From Geobacillus thermodenitrificans subsp. thermodenitrificans DSM 465 (GTDB taxonomy: Bacteria > Bacillota > Bacilli > Bacillales > Anoxybacillaceae), in assembly GCF_000496575.1 (NCBI RefSeq), contig NZ_AYKT01000017.1:1-64000 (forward strand): 64,000 nucleotides of DNA. Direction: 5' to 3'. The notes under the pieces were generated by a model. The model saw nothing but the letters and a program-made list of their open reading frames with translations. It did no database searches and had not been told where the DNA came from. Positions 55,989-64,000 of the stretch are shown here, piece by piece. A program made the position numbers and the translations under genes. Position 1 is the first letter of the stretch; each line of letters opens with the position of its first letter.

Positions 55989-56096
55989 CATCCCCCGCCA
56001 TGCACAGAGAACCTTCCTTCCACTGCCATAAAAAAAGATGTCCGCATAGCGGCCGGTCGCATTCGCCCCCGCACGGCCTTCGACCGCCATATAAGA

Positions 56097-56129
56097 AAGG
56101 GTGGCTCGTTGCTTTTGAGGCACCCTCTT
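56097..56129 (-). terminator. Terminator of the liv operon
   Basis: AAGGGTGGCTC (56097-56107) pairs, with minor mismatch, with GAGGCACCCTCTT (56117-56129). On the minus strand it is followed by TTCTTATA. Confidence 0.6.
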
Positions 56130-56150
56130 TCGTCTGATCTCCCTTTGCCA

Positions 56151-56858
56151 TCAATGTCCGCCTAAATACGCTTGTTTTACTTGTTCGCTCGCCTGCAGCT
56201 CGCTCGCCGTTCCCGATAGGACAACGCGGCCCGATTCGATGACATAGGCGCGATCCGCAATGGAGAGCGCCATATGGGCGTTTTGCTCGACAAGCAAAAT
56301 CGTCGTTCCAGATTGATTAATTTCTTCGATAATGCGGAAAATCGTTTTAACGAGCAACGGTGCAAGCCCCATGGACGGCTCATCTAAAAGCAGCAGCTTC
56401 GGACGTGCCATGAGCGCGCGGCCGATTGCAAGCATTTGCTGCTCGCCGCCCGAGAGCGTTCCAGCCAGCTGCTTGCGCCGTTCTTCGAGGCGCGGGAACA
56501 GCTCAAACACTTTGGCAAAATCTTGTTGAATGCCTTCTTTATCTTTGCGCAAAAATGCGCCAAGCTCCAAGTTTTCTTCCACCGTCATGTTCGCGAACAC
56601 GCGCCGCCCTTCCGGCACATGGGAAATGCCTTGCTTGACGATCGTCTGCGCCGCTTTGCCGGCAATGGATGCTCCCTCATAGACAATATCGCCGTGCTTT
56701 GGCTTCAATAAGCCGGAAATCGTTTTCAGGAGCGTTGTTTTCCCGGCGCCGTTTGCACCAATCAAGGTGACGATTTCCCCGCTGTTTACTTCCAGTGATA
56801 CGCCTTTTAACGCATGAATATTGCCGTAAAACACATCAATTTGCTCAACTTTCAGCAT
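56151..56858 (-). CDS. livF: Branched-chain amino-acid ABC transporter ATPase LivF
   Basis: The 235-residue ABC ATPase has Walker A GANGAGKTTLLKTI, signature LSGGEQQMLAIGRAL and Walker B LLLLDEPSMGLAP. It pairs with LivG. The ATG at 56858 is preferred since GGAGGT is 9 bases upstream. It overlaps the livG stop region, so expression is coupled. Confidence 0.94.
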   Translation of the reverse strand: MLKVEQIDVFYGNIHALKGVSLEVNSGEIVTLIGANGAGKTTLLKTISGLLKPKHGDIVYEGASIAGKAAQTIVKQGISHVPEGRRVFANMTVEENLELGAFLRKDKEGIQQDFAKVFELFPRLEERRKQLAGTLSGGEQQMLAIGRALMARPKLLLLDEPSMGLAPLLVKTIFRIIEEINQSGTTILLVEQNAHMALSIADRAYVIESGRVVLSGTASELQASEQVKQAYLGGH

Positions 56859-56860
56859 CG

Positions 56861-57640
56861 TCACGACACCTCCTCGCCAAGGTAAGCCTCGATTACTTTC
56901 GGGTTGTTGCGCACATCTTCTGGCGTGCCGTGAGCGATCAACTGGCCATGATCAAGCACGTAAATGCGTTCGCATATGCCCATCACCAGCGACATATCAT
57001 GCTCAATCAACAAAATCGTCAACGCAAACTGTTCACGAATAAAGGCGATCAAATTCATCAGTTCTTTCGTTTCCTGCGGGTTCATACCGGCAGCCGGCTC
57101 GTCAAGCAACAAGAGCTTTGGTTGCGCTGCGAGCGCCCGAGCGATCTCCAACCGGCGCTGCTGGCCGTATGGCAAGTTTTTCGCCTGCTCGTGCATAACC
57201 TCGTCCAAGTTGAAAATTTTCAAAAACTCGATCGCCTTTTCCTCCATTTCTCTTTCTCCGCGAATATGAGACGGAAGCCGGAGGATGGAGCTCATCATCG
57301 AATGGCGGGCATGCGTATGATAAGCAACTTTCACGTTGTCAAGCACCGACAGCTCGCCGAATAGACGAATGTTTTGGAACGTCCGGCTGATCCCTTTGCG
57401 CGTAATTTTATATGGCGGCAAGCCGTTCAACGTTTCGCCGTCTAGTATAATCCGCCCTTCCGTTGGCACATATACTCCGGTCAATAAGTTAAACAGCGTC
57501 GTTTTCCCAGCGCCGTTCGGACCGATAAGCCCGATGAGTTCCCCATGATACAGCTCCATGTCCACACCAGAGAGCGCTTTGAGCCCGCCAAACTGGATGC
57601 CGATCCCTTCTGCTTTAAGCAACGGTGTTCTTGCTGCCAT
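56861..57640 (-). CDS. livG: Branched-chain amino-acid ABC transporter ATPase LivG
   Basis: The 259-residue ABC ATPase has Walker A GPNGAGKTTLFNLL, the Q-loop region with NIRLFGELSVLDNV, signature LPYGQQRRLEIARAL, and Walker B LLLLDEPAAGMNP, typical of LivG. Its start lies 26 bases inside the livM 3' end, with AAGGAGG upstream. Confidence 0.94.
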   Translation of the reverse strand: MAARTPLLKAEGIGIQFGGLKALSGVDMELYHGELIGLIGPNGAGKTTLFNLLTGVYVPTEGRIILDGETLNGLPPYKITRKGISRTFQNIRLFGELSVLDNVKVAYHTHARHSMMSSILRLPSHIRGEREMEEKAIEFLKIFNLDEVMHEQAKNLPYGQQRRLEIARALAAQPKLLLLDEPAAGMNPQETKELMNLIAFIREQFALTILLIEHDMSLVMGICERIYVLDHGQLIAHGTPEDVRNNPKVIEAYLGEEVS

Positions 57641-58589
57641 GGTTCATTCCTCCTTGCGCCGTCTTCCGCCATTTCAAGAGCGAAGTCAGTTCTTTCTTGC
57701 CCATCAGCCCAGTTGGACGGTACAGCATGACAAAAATCAAGACAAGGCTGTAAATGATCATCCGTGTTTCCGGATAGTTTTGCAAAAACGTCGAAACGAT
57801 CGTCAACAAAACCGCCGAGATGGTTGCGCCAGACAAGCTGCCGAGCCCGCCGAGCACGACAAAAATCAAAATATCAAACGATTTTAAAAAGCCAAAGTTC
57901 GATGGCTGAATAATGTAAAAGTGATGGGCGTACAAAGCCCCGGCAATGCCGGCGAAAAACGAACCGATCGCAAACGCTGCGACTTTGTAATACGTCGTGT
58001 TGATCCCCATCGCATCGGCAGCGATTTCATCCTCACGGATTGAGATGCACGCCCGCCCATGCGTCGAATTCGTAAAATTGGCGATGACAATGATCGTGAT
58101 CAACAAGCACGCGAACACCCACGGCCATGTCGTCATATGGGTCACTGTCATGCCGCTCGCTCCGCCCACATAGTCGATGTTCAACAAAACGATGCGGACA
58201 ATTTCGCCAAACCCGAGCGTCGCGATGGCCAAATAATCGCCTTTTAAGCGCAAGCTTGGCACACCGATGATAAGACCAGCGAGCATCGCCGCCACCCCGG
58301 CTACCAATACCCCGACGGCAAACGGCAGCTGCAGCTTCATCGTCATAATCGCGGAGGCGTAAGCACCGACAGCGAAAAAGCCGGCATGACCAATCGAAAA
58401 TTGTCCGGTAATTCCGATAATTAAATGGAGACTGGCCGCCAAAATCACGTTAATCGCCATAAAAAAGAGGGTGTTCACATAAAAGATGTTTAACGTTCCG
58501 CTTGTAATCAGCCACTGGACAACGGCGAAAAAGGCGAACGCCAATATGATGGAAACCCAAAACCCACGTGTCCGCTTCCAAGTTGCCAT
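57615..58589 (-). CDS. livM: Branched-chain amino-acid ABC transporter permease LivM
   Basis: The 324-residue permease has about eight helices with the family segments GITGQFSIGHAGFFAVGAYA, LRLKGDYLAIATLGFGEIVR and VLGGLGSLSGA. It forms the channel with LivH. The start at 58589 (MATWKRTRG) is likely because AAAGGA lies upstream, though 58601 is possible. Confidence 0.93.
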   Translation of the reverse strand: MATWKRTRGFWVSIILAFAFFAVVQWLITSGTLNIFYVNTLFFMAINVILAASLHLIIGITGQFSIGHAGFFAVGAYASAIMTMKLQLPFAVGVLVAGVAAMLAGLIIGVPSLRLKGDYLAIATLGFGEIVRIVLLNIDYVGGASGMTVTHMTTWPWVFACLLITIIVIANFTNSTHGRACISIREDEIAADAMGINTTYYKVAAFAIGSFFAGIAGALYAHHFYIIQPSNFGFLKSFDILIFVVLGGLGSLSGATISAVLLTIVSTFLQNYPETRMIIYSLVLIFVMLYRPTGLMGKKELTSLLKWRKTAQGGMNHGSKNTVA

Positions 58590-58604
58590 GTTCCATACCA
58601 TCCT

Positions 58605-59483
58605 TTACACTTTTTCTCGTACATTTTTCCCAAACAATCCGGCCGGCCGGAAAATGAGGATGAGAATTAAAATGATGAACGCCACCCCGTCACGCCAAAG
58701 CGAATAGCCAAGCCCGCTGACGAGCGATTCGATAACGCCAAGCAAAAGCCCTCCTACCATCGCGCCCGGAATGATGCCGATCCCTCCCAACACGGCGGCA
58801 ACAAACGCCTTCAAGCCTGGGAGAATGCCCATCAGCGGGTCGATCTTCGTATAATAAATGCCAAAAATGACGCCGGCTGCCCCGGCGAGCGCCGAGCCGA
58901 TGGCAAACGTGGCTGAAATCGTATTGTCGACGTTAATCCCCATCAATCGAGCCGCTTCCGCATCATGCGAGACGGCGCGCATCGCTTTCCCGATTTTCGT
59001 TCGGTGAACGATGAATTGAAGAAGGATCATTAAGACGAGGGACGTGCCGAGGATGAATAGCGACTGGCTGCTAATGACGACGCCAAACAGCTCCAAGTTC
59101 TGCTTTGGAAGCAGCGTACCCGGATACGCTTCCGGCTGTGCCCCGCGCAAATAAATCATCACGTACTCGATCAAAAGCGAGACACCGATGGCCGTAATGA
59201 GCACAGCAATGCGCGTCGCATTCCGCAGCGGCTTGTAGGCGATCCGCTCAATCGTCATCCCAAGCACCGCGCAAACTGCCATCGCCAACAACAGCGCTGG
59301 AAAAAAGCCGACACCAAGCATCGTCACAGCGTAAAAACCAACGAATGAACCAATCATAAAGACGTCGCCATGGGCGAAGTTAATGAGACGGACGATGCCA
59401 TACACCATCGTATATCCAAGAGCGATCAGCGCATAAATGCTGCCTAACGAAATGCCGTTCACTAGCTGTTGAATGAGTTCCAT
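58605..59483 (-). CDS. livH: Branched-chain amino-acid ABC transporter permease LivH
   Basis: The 292-residue permease has the LivH hallmarks NGISLGSIYALIALGYTMVYGIVRLINFAHG near the start, DAEAARLMGINVD and FVAAVLGGIGIIPGAMVGG. The ATG at 59483 follows AAGGAG. It is separated from livK by a short gap carrying a strong hairpin. Confidence 0.94.
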   Translation of the reverse strand: MELIQQLVNGISLGSIYALIALGYTMVYGIVRLINFAHGDVFMIGSFVGFYAVTMLGVGFFPALLLAMAVCAVLGMTIERIAYKPLRNATRIAVLITAIGVSLLIEYVMIYLRGAQPEAYPGTLLPKQNLELFGVVISSQSLFILGTSLVLMILLQFIVHRTKIGKAMRAVSHDAEAARLMGINVDNTISATFAIGSALAGAAGVIFGIYYTKIDPLMGILPGLKAFVAAVLGGIGIIPGAMVGGLLLGVIESLVSGLGYSLWRDGVAFIILILILIFRPAGLFGKNVREKV

Positions 59484-59542
59484 GATTGCACGCTCCTTAA
59501 CGAAAACTCGTCGTTTGCCAAAAGAAATGCTGGACAGGAAGA

Positions 59543-59560
59543 CGTCCCCCCAGGGGGACG
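59543..59560 (-). other. Stable hairpin between livK and livH
   Basis: CGTCCCCC (59543-59550) pairs with GGGGGACG (59553-59560) with a very tight loop, so about seven pairs form. There is no T-run. It lies in the livK-livH gap and may protect the livK 3' end after processing, raising binding protein over permease. Confidence 0.5.
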
Positions 59561-59595
59561 CCCTCCCCCGCCCATGCACTCCATCCAGCCTTTCA

Positions 59596-60801
59596 TTACG
59601 GGTTCACTTTTGTTTTGAATTGTTGCTGCCCATCTTTGTATTCCAAAATGACTGCCGATTTGATCGGATCGTGATTTTCATTAATCGTGAATATACCAGT
59701 CACCAACTGCAAATCTTTCGTTTGTGCCAGCGCGTCTTTAATTTTCACCGGATCGGCGCTGCCAGCCCGTTTGATGGCATCCGCCAGGAAGTAAGCCGTA
59801 TCGTAGCCAAGCGCGTTAAAGGCATCCGGCGCTTTATTGTATTTCGCTTCAAACGCTTTGACGAACTCTTGAATTTTCGGATCCGGGTCACCGGACGAAT
59901 AATGGTTGGTAATATACGTATTGTTCAACGCATCTTTGCCGGCGATCTCAATCAACTTCGGCGAATCCCAGCCGTCGCCGCCCATGATCGGCACGTTCAA
60001 GCCAAGCTCACGCGCTTGTTTCACGATGAGGCCGACCTCTTCATAATAGCCCGGCAAGAACAAAAATTCCGGATTGGCCGCTTTAATGTTCGTCAGCGTG
60101 GCGCGGAAGTCCGTATCTTTCGCCACATACGCTTCTTCGGCAACAATTTTGCCGCCGCCGGCTGTAAACGTTTCTTTAAATGACGCAGCCAGCCCTTTCG
60201 AGTAATCGCTCGCGCTGTCGATCAAAATCGCCGCACTTTTCACTTTCAAGTCATCCAATGCGAATTTTGCCGCCACCGTTCCTTGGAACGGGTCGATAAA
60301 GCATGTCCGGAAAATGAAATCATTCACTTTTCCGTCTTTGGTAGTAATCGTCGGATTCGTACCGGACGGCGTAATCACCGGCACTTTATTGTCATTGGCG
60401 ATTTGCACTTGAGCGAGTGTGTTCGTACTCGTTGCCGATCCTACAATCGCAACGACTTTATCTTGGCTGATCAACTTGATCGCGCCGTTCGTCGCTTCGG
60501 CTGCTTCCGATTTGTTATCGACTTTGACAAGTTTTAACTTTTTGCCATTGATTCCTTCTTTGTTGATTTCATCAAACGCCAGCTCGACCCCTTCAGCGAT
60601 CGACTGTCCGTACGAAGCGACCCCGCCGGACAGCTCGAGGTTGGCGCCGATTTTAATGACATCCCCACCTCCACCGCCGCTGCCGCCGGTCGATCCGCTG
60701 CTTTGTTCGTTGCCGCCGCAGCCGGCCATGAGACCCGCTGTCAGCATGAGCGAGAAAAAGACACCTGCCACTTTTTCTTTTTCACTCGTTTCCCCCCCCA
60801 T
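59596..60801 (-). CDS. livK: Branched-chain amino-acid ABC transporter binding lipoprotein LivK
   Basis: The protein (401 residues from the ATG at 60801) has a lipobox region LTAGLMAGC, a glycine/serine linker and a type I periplasmic-binding domain (IGANLELSGGVASYGQSIAEGVELAFDEIN, VVAIVGSATSTNTLAQVQIA). It captures leucine, isoleucine or valine for LivHMGF. The N-terminus is odd: in this frame it reads MGGETSEKEKVAG, with net negative charge. A GTG 17 bases later in another frame, after a strong G-rich ribosome binding site, begins MKKKKWQVSFS, a much better signal-peptide start. A small indel may separate the two. Confidence 0.85.
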   Translation of the reverse strand: MGGETSEKEKVAGVFFSLMLTAGLMAGCGGNEQSSGSTGGSGGGGGDVIKIGANLELSGGVASYGQSIAEGVELAFDEINKEGINGKKLKLVKVDNKSEAAEATNGAIKLISQDKVVAIVGSATSTNTLAQVQIANDNKVPVITPSGTNPTITTKDGKVNDFIFRTCFIDPFQGTVAAKFALDDLKVKSAAILIDSASDYSKGLAASFKETFTAGGGKIVAEEAYVAKDTDFRATLTNIKAANPEFLFLPGYYEEVGLIVKQARELGLNVPIMGGDGWDSPKLIEIAGKDALNNTYITNHYSSGDPDPKIQEFVKAFEAKYNKAPDAFNALGYDTAYFLADAIKRAGSADPVKIKDALAQTKDLQLVTGIFTINENHDPIKSAVILEYKDGQQQFKTKVNP

Positions 60802-61048
60802 TATTCATAATGTTCTGTCATCGGAGTGCGCAGTTTAACGGTATCGGTGAAAAACCCTCCGCATGCGCACTTGTGGTCGTGAAGGAGCGGTTGCATGAGA
60901 AACCACCCTTCTTTTGAACCATTACTTTTGCCCCCCGACTATCACATCCCCTCTACTAATTACATAAATAATAAAACTATTTTCAATTTAATATAATATT
61001 ACAAAATTTATTCTCTCTCGTCTAGCTCTTTTCTTTTTGAAAATGAAA
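60802..61048. other. Upstream region of livK
   Basis: An AT-rich leader of about 240 bases. A possible minus-strand promoter has -35 TTGAAA and -10 TAATTA with an 18-base spacer near 60960-60990. There is no gene, and no convincing CodY or T-box element. Confidence 0.4.
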
Positions 61049-61049
61049 A

Positions 61050-61086
61050 AGCTGTTTCGCTCTGAACAAATAGTGGCGAAACAGCT
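61050..61086 (-). terminator. Terminator of yunB
   Basis: AGCTGTTTCGC (61050-61060) pairs perfectly with GCGAAACAGCT (61076-61086). On the minus strand TTTTCATTTTC follows. Confidence 0.85.
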
Positions 61087-61158
61087 GAATAATAATTCAT
61101 GGGAATAACACTTTCTTCGTATAATTTTTCCATGTTTCTCCCAAAAACATTCCCCGTT

Positions 61159-61905
61159 TTAGCGCTTCGGAAGCTGAAGGGAAGGGCCCACAGGGCCGCC
61201 GCCTTTGTTGTAAAACTGCGGTACTTCTCCTGGGATAAAGCGCATCACAAGCGGCAAATCAGTCGTCACGGTGGACACTTTCGAAGCAAATGGAATGATT
61301 ACTTGAATATCGACAGCAACATGGATATCTACTTCAATAAAAAAGTTGTTAATATCATACGCATGAATTTGTTTCTTCACTTCGGAATCCACATTTCCAA
61401 CGATTTGAAACTGGACAGGAATACGCGGGCCGAGATTTGCTAATAACGCATTGTTTGTCACTTGTCCGAGCGGAATGTAGTAAATGATACCGCGGCTGTC
61501 TCCTTGCACCGCCTCAACTTCAGGGAGCACCATGCGTTCAATCTGCCCTTCCGTCGCCGCCTTTAAACTTTTCATCACATGATCGTCTGTTTCTTCTAAA
61601 ATGCGATTGATAACTTCGGTGTTGAAATCAACGGACACGATTTTTCCGTTACGATCTTGTTGAAGGGTGACAATTTGTTGAAATTCGGGATTTTCTTTGC
61701 TGAACTGTTGCTCAAGCGCATTATTGATCACTAAGTTGGCAATCCGCTTCGTTTCGGTTTCTGCTATTTTCATCAGCACGGGCTTAATGCCTTTATTCAC
61801 AATCCAAAGGCTTGCCGCTGTCGAAAACATAAAAAAAACGAACGTCAATAAAAGCACGTAACGGAACGGAAGCGGACCTTTTCGCAATAATCGGGGGCGC
61901 GCCAA
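61159..61905 (-). CDS. yunB: Sporulation protein YunB
   Basis: The 248-residue protein has one N-terminal membrane helix (FRYVLLLTFVFFMFSTAASLW) and a large outer domain (KGIKPVLMKIAETETKRIANLVINNAL, SVDFNTEVINRILEE). It matches YunB, a mother-cell protein needed for normal spore formation. The TTG at 61905 is preferred: AAAGGAGGG lies 10 bases upstream. That site is buried in a hairpin. Confidence 0.9.
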   Translation of the reverse strand: MARPRLLRKGPLPFRYVLLLTFVFFMFSTAASLWIVNKGIKPVLMKIAETETKRIANLVINNALEQQFSKENPEFQQIVTLQQDRNGKIVSVDFNTEVINRILEETDDHVMKSLKAATEGQIERMVLPEVEAVQGDSRGIIYYIPLGQVTNNALLANLGPRIPVQFQIVGNVDSEVKKQIHAYDINNFFIEVDIHVAVDIQVIIPFASKVSTVTTDLPLVMRFIPGEVPQFYNKGGGPVGPSLQLPKR

Positions 61906-61910
61906 AATAG

Positions 61911-61956
61911 AAATCCCTCCTTTACAAGCTATATGTATGCTTGTAAGGAGGGATTT
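61911..61956 (-). promoter_or_regulatory. Long hairpin enclosing the yunB ribosome binding site
   Basis: AAATCCCTCCTT (61911-61922) and ACAAGC (61924-61929) pair with GCTTGT (61939-61944) and AAGGAGGGATTT (61945-61956), leaving a single bulged base. On the minus strand the yunB site AAAGGAGGG is the 3' arm. The hairpin starts just after the yunC stop and may act as a partial terminator or limit yunB translation in read-through RNA. Confidence 0.65.
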
Positions 61957-61958
61957 TT

Positions 61959-62261
61959 TCACCGCATTTTCAACAACGCGTCTTTTCCTTTCATTCCCGG
62001 TTTAATGCCAAGCTGTTCAGCAGCAATGGTCACCGACTCAAGCGGTGCTTCAAGCAGCTGCTCAATCGTGCGCACCCCAACCGCCCGGCCGGCGATAATG
62101 CCGCGGTCGCGCAACTTTTCGTTCAATAAAGCGACATCAAGCGCTCCGCACATAATATAGCCTTTGTCGCTCGCCACCGCCAGCAAATTCGTCTTCGGCA
62201 GCTTCACAGATACGGCAATAAACGGATATCCGTCAATGATGATCGGCGTCACTTCCACCAT
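61959..62261 (-). CDS. yunC: DUF1805 protein YunC
   Basis: The 100-residue protein closely follows B. subtilis YunC (VKLPKTNLLAVASDKGYIMCGALDVALLNEKL, GIIAGRAVGVRTIEQLL). It has a small alpha-beta fold of unknown function. The start MVEVTPII fits the family; AAAGGAG is somewhat far upstream, so an earlier GTG is possible. Confidence 0.9.
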   Translation of the reverse strand: MVEVTPIIIDGYPFIAVSVKLPKTNLLAVASDKGYIMCGALDVALLNEKLRDRGIIAGRAVGVRTIEQLLEAPLESVTIAAEQLGIKPGMKGKDALLKMR

Positions 62262-62322
62262 TGCCGCAGTCACACTCCTTTCCATACTTCAATGTATGAA
62301 GCATGGAAAAAGAAGTGCCTGC

Positions 62323-63705
62323 CTACTGCGCTAATTTCCAAGCCAGCACGTCGCGCAAAAACTCCGGCATGTAGTACGTTTTTTCCTCCGCCCGTTGGAT
62401 TTGCGGATAAAAATGGCCAATCGCAAACATATCGGTCGTCGCCACTTCATACCACCGCTCCGGGTCGAGCGGTTCGCCGTTAATCGTGATGCGGCGGATA
62501 TGCCATTGTCCATCTTCTTCAAGTTCCGTCTCGATGTCCACTCCGTCGTACACCATTTCCCCCATCACTTCGCCGCGGAAGCCAAATCCTTTAAACCGTA
62601 AATGCTTCATCCGCTCTGTATTCGCCTCAAGCATGATTTCTTTGAGCTCCGCTCCGCGCAGCTTCACTTTGCACGGGTTGAGCGGGTGCGGGCAGATGCG
62701 GTGCAAATGCTTTTTCGTCACCGGCCCTTTCGAAAGCGGCTCAAGCAACACGCCGGCGTTGACCATCCCGATTTCGGCCTGGCACCATTCGCGCAAAGCG
62801 GAAGCAAGCAGTTGAGCGAGCGGTGACGGAGCGAACCAGTTGAGCGGCAAATCTTCTTTAAGTTCGGTCACCCGTTCGGCCTCAAGCCGTGACAAGCTCT
62901 CTTGTTCGAGGCGGCGAAGATGTCGCTCTGCCTCTTCGGAACGGGACAACGTCTCCACATCGACCACCGTGGCGGACGCCTGAGCCAAACGCTGCCCTTC
63001 CACCTCGAGCTTGACGACGCCGACATATTGTCCGTATTTTCCCGCCGCGCAAAGAAGCACGCCGTTGACTCGCTTCCCTTCCGGAAACAGGTGATGGGTG
63101 TGGGAGCCTAAAATCAAATCGATCCCTGGAATCTCGGCCGCCATCCTTTCATCTTCATGCACGCCAAGATGAGAGAGCACGACAACGCAGTCCGCCTGCC
63201 GTTTCACTTCAGCTACCGCCGCCTTCAATATCTCAAACGGCGAGGCGATGTTCCAGCCGAGCTGTTCGTAAAAGTTCGTAAATGGAGCGGTCACGCCGAC
63301 AAGCCCGATGCGAAACGTTTCCGCTGCCCGCACCACCGTGTACGGAAGCGCCCACGGAGGCCGTGAACCGTCGCGGCGAAACAAATTGGCGACAACAACG
63401 GGAAACTGCGCCCGTTCGTACAGCGTATCGAGCTCGTGGTAATCAAGCGTGATCCCTTCGTTGTTGCCGATCGTCACTGCGTCATACCCGAGCTCGTTGA
63501 GCAGCTCGACGTTCGCTTTTCCTCGCGTCGCCTCGGTGATCGGATGAACACGGTCGAGAAAATCGCCAACATCAAATAAAAGCATCGCTTCGTTGCGCGC
63601 GCGATGCTCCTTCCTCCGTTCAGACAAAAAGCGGGCGATTTGCGGCCAATGCTCGAAATGACTATGCACATCGTTCGTATGGTAAATATAGATCGTTTGC
63701 TTCAA
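62323..63705 (-). CDS. yunD: Metallophosphatase/5'-nucleotidase YunD
   Basis: The 460-residue protein combines a calcineurin-like metallophosphatase domain (HTNDVHSHFEHW, LLFDVGDFLDR, TIGNNEGI, LSHLGVHEDE, LGSHTHHLFP) with a C-terminal 5'-nucleotidase domain (MVNAGVLLE, GFGFRGEVMG, ATTDMFAIGHFYP). It has no signal peptide, so a cytosolic role is likely. The TTG start follows GAGGAGGGG. Confidence 0.93.
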   Translation of the reverse strand: MKQTIYIYHTNDVHSHFEHWPQIARFLSERRKEHRARNEAMLLFDVGDFLDRVHPITEATRGKANVELLNELGYDAVTIGNNEGITLDYHELDTLYERAQFPVVVANLFRRDGSRPPWALPYTVVRAAETFRIGLVGVTAPFTNFYEQLGWNIASPFEILKAAVAEVKRQADCVVVLSHLGVHEDERMAAEIPGIDLILGSHTHHLFPEGKRVNGVLLCAAGKYGQYVGVVKLEVEGQRLAQASATVVDVETLSRSEEAERHLRRLEQESLSRLEAERVTELKEDLPLNWFAPSPLAQLLASALREWCQAEIGMVNAGVLLEPLSKGPVTKKHLHRICPHPLNPCKVKLRGAELKEIMLEANTERMKHLRFKGFGFRGEVMGEMVYDGVDIETELEEDGQWHIRRITINGEPLDPERWYEVATTDMFAIGHFYPQIQRAEEKTYYMPEFLRDVLAWKLAQ

Positions 63706-63722
63706 TACGCTCCCCTCCTCAG

Positions 63723-64000
63723 CTACGACAAACTTTCAATCACAAGACGAAGGCCAAGTAACACGAGCACCATTCGCAGCACAACGACAAGCGTCCGGCT
63801 TTGCATTCGCTTATTGATCCACGCCCCCGTCTTGGCGCCGATCCATATTCCCGGAATAAGGGCTAGGGCAAATCCCCACTGCACGTTGCCCAACGCCATA
63901 TGGGTTGTCGAACCGACAAGTGATGACAAAAAAATCAGCAACATGGACGTCGCCACCGCCACATGCGGCGGAAAGCGGAAGAGAACGATCATCGCTGGCA
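63723..64000 (-). CDS. yunE: TauE/SafE-family permease YunE (5' end cut by window)
   Basis: The visible C-terminal 92 or so residues contain three hydrophobic segments and the family motif ATSMLLIFLSSLVGSTTHM followed by the GNVQWGFALALIPGIWIGAKTG region. TauE/SafE proteins export sulfite or related organosulfur anions. The gene runs off the right edge; the start is not visible. It lies directly upstream of yunD as in B. subtilis. Confidence 0.88.
   Translation of the reverse strand, partial: PAMIVLFRFPPHVAVATSMLLIFLSSLVGSTTHMALGNVQWGFALALIPGIWIGAKTGAWINKRMQSRTLVVVLRMVLVLLGLRLVIESLS

Noticed and set aside
60940-61010. CodY box upstream of livK
   Set aside because: The nearest AT-rich match (TATTTTCAATTTAAT) has about six mismatches to AATTTTCWGAAAATT, which is no better than chance in AT-rich DNA.

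Overview
This window comes from a thermophilic Bacillaceae chromosome, most probably Geobacillus. The evidence is a moderately high G+C coding style, Shine-Dalgarno sites of the AAAGGAGG type with many GTG/TTG starts, sporulation genes (tgl, sspH, lytH, yunB, yutC, yutH), and long runs of genes in the order of the B. subtilis yug-yuf-mrp-yui-yum-yut-yun region. Names and functions are recognised from protein sequence and gene order; no database search was run.

Left end (1-5 kb): two tandem sigma-A promoters fire leftwards into an rRNA operon that lies outside the window. They are followed by the spore transglutaminase tgl, an EamA transporter, an MgtC-like protein, a single tRNA-Ala(GGC) with its own promoter and terminator, and a DnaD-domain replication protein with a long in-frame tandem-repeat linker. 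From 5.2 to 12.7 kb lie a surface-anchored nuclease, two small genes, a large RND efflux pump with a two-site palindromic operator region, about 1.2 kb of decayed sequence, and sspH.

Middle (12.7-43 kb): the yugO-yugN-pgi-yugJ-yuzA-yugI-alaT-alaR-yugE-patB block (K+ channel, glycolysis, alcohol dehydrogenase, alanine and cystathionine metabolism), sodC, kapD, and the complete seven-gene mrpABCDEFG Na+/H+ antiporter operon. An internally deleted IS605/IS1341 (TnpB) relic follows, then bioY with a BirA operator, the pit-ykaA phosphate transport pair, pepA, a cobalamin-binding-like protein without signal peptide, yuiC-yuiB-yuiA, a Nudix hydrolase, and the redox/Fe-S cluster yumB-yumC-yutM-dapF-yuzB-yutJ-yuzD-yutI. 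yumB carries a Rex-like operator.

Right part (44-64 kb): the threonine operon hom-thrC-thrB, a 2-hydroxyacid dehydrogenase, yutH to yutC, lipA, the spore peptidase lytH, a branched-chain amino-acid ABC transporter (livK-H-M-G-F, with a suspicious livK 5' end), yunB-yunC-yunD, and the 3' part of yunE at the right edge.

Most of the window is conserved core chromosome. The more unusual points are the repeat-bearing DnaD protein, the TnpB relic, the paired operators of the RND pump, the shifted livK signal-peptide frame, the hairpin that buries the yunB ribosome binding site, and several regulatory palindromes.
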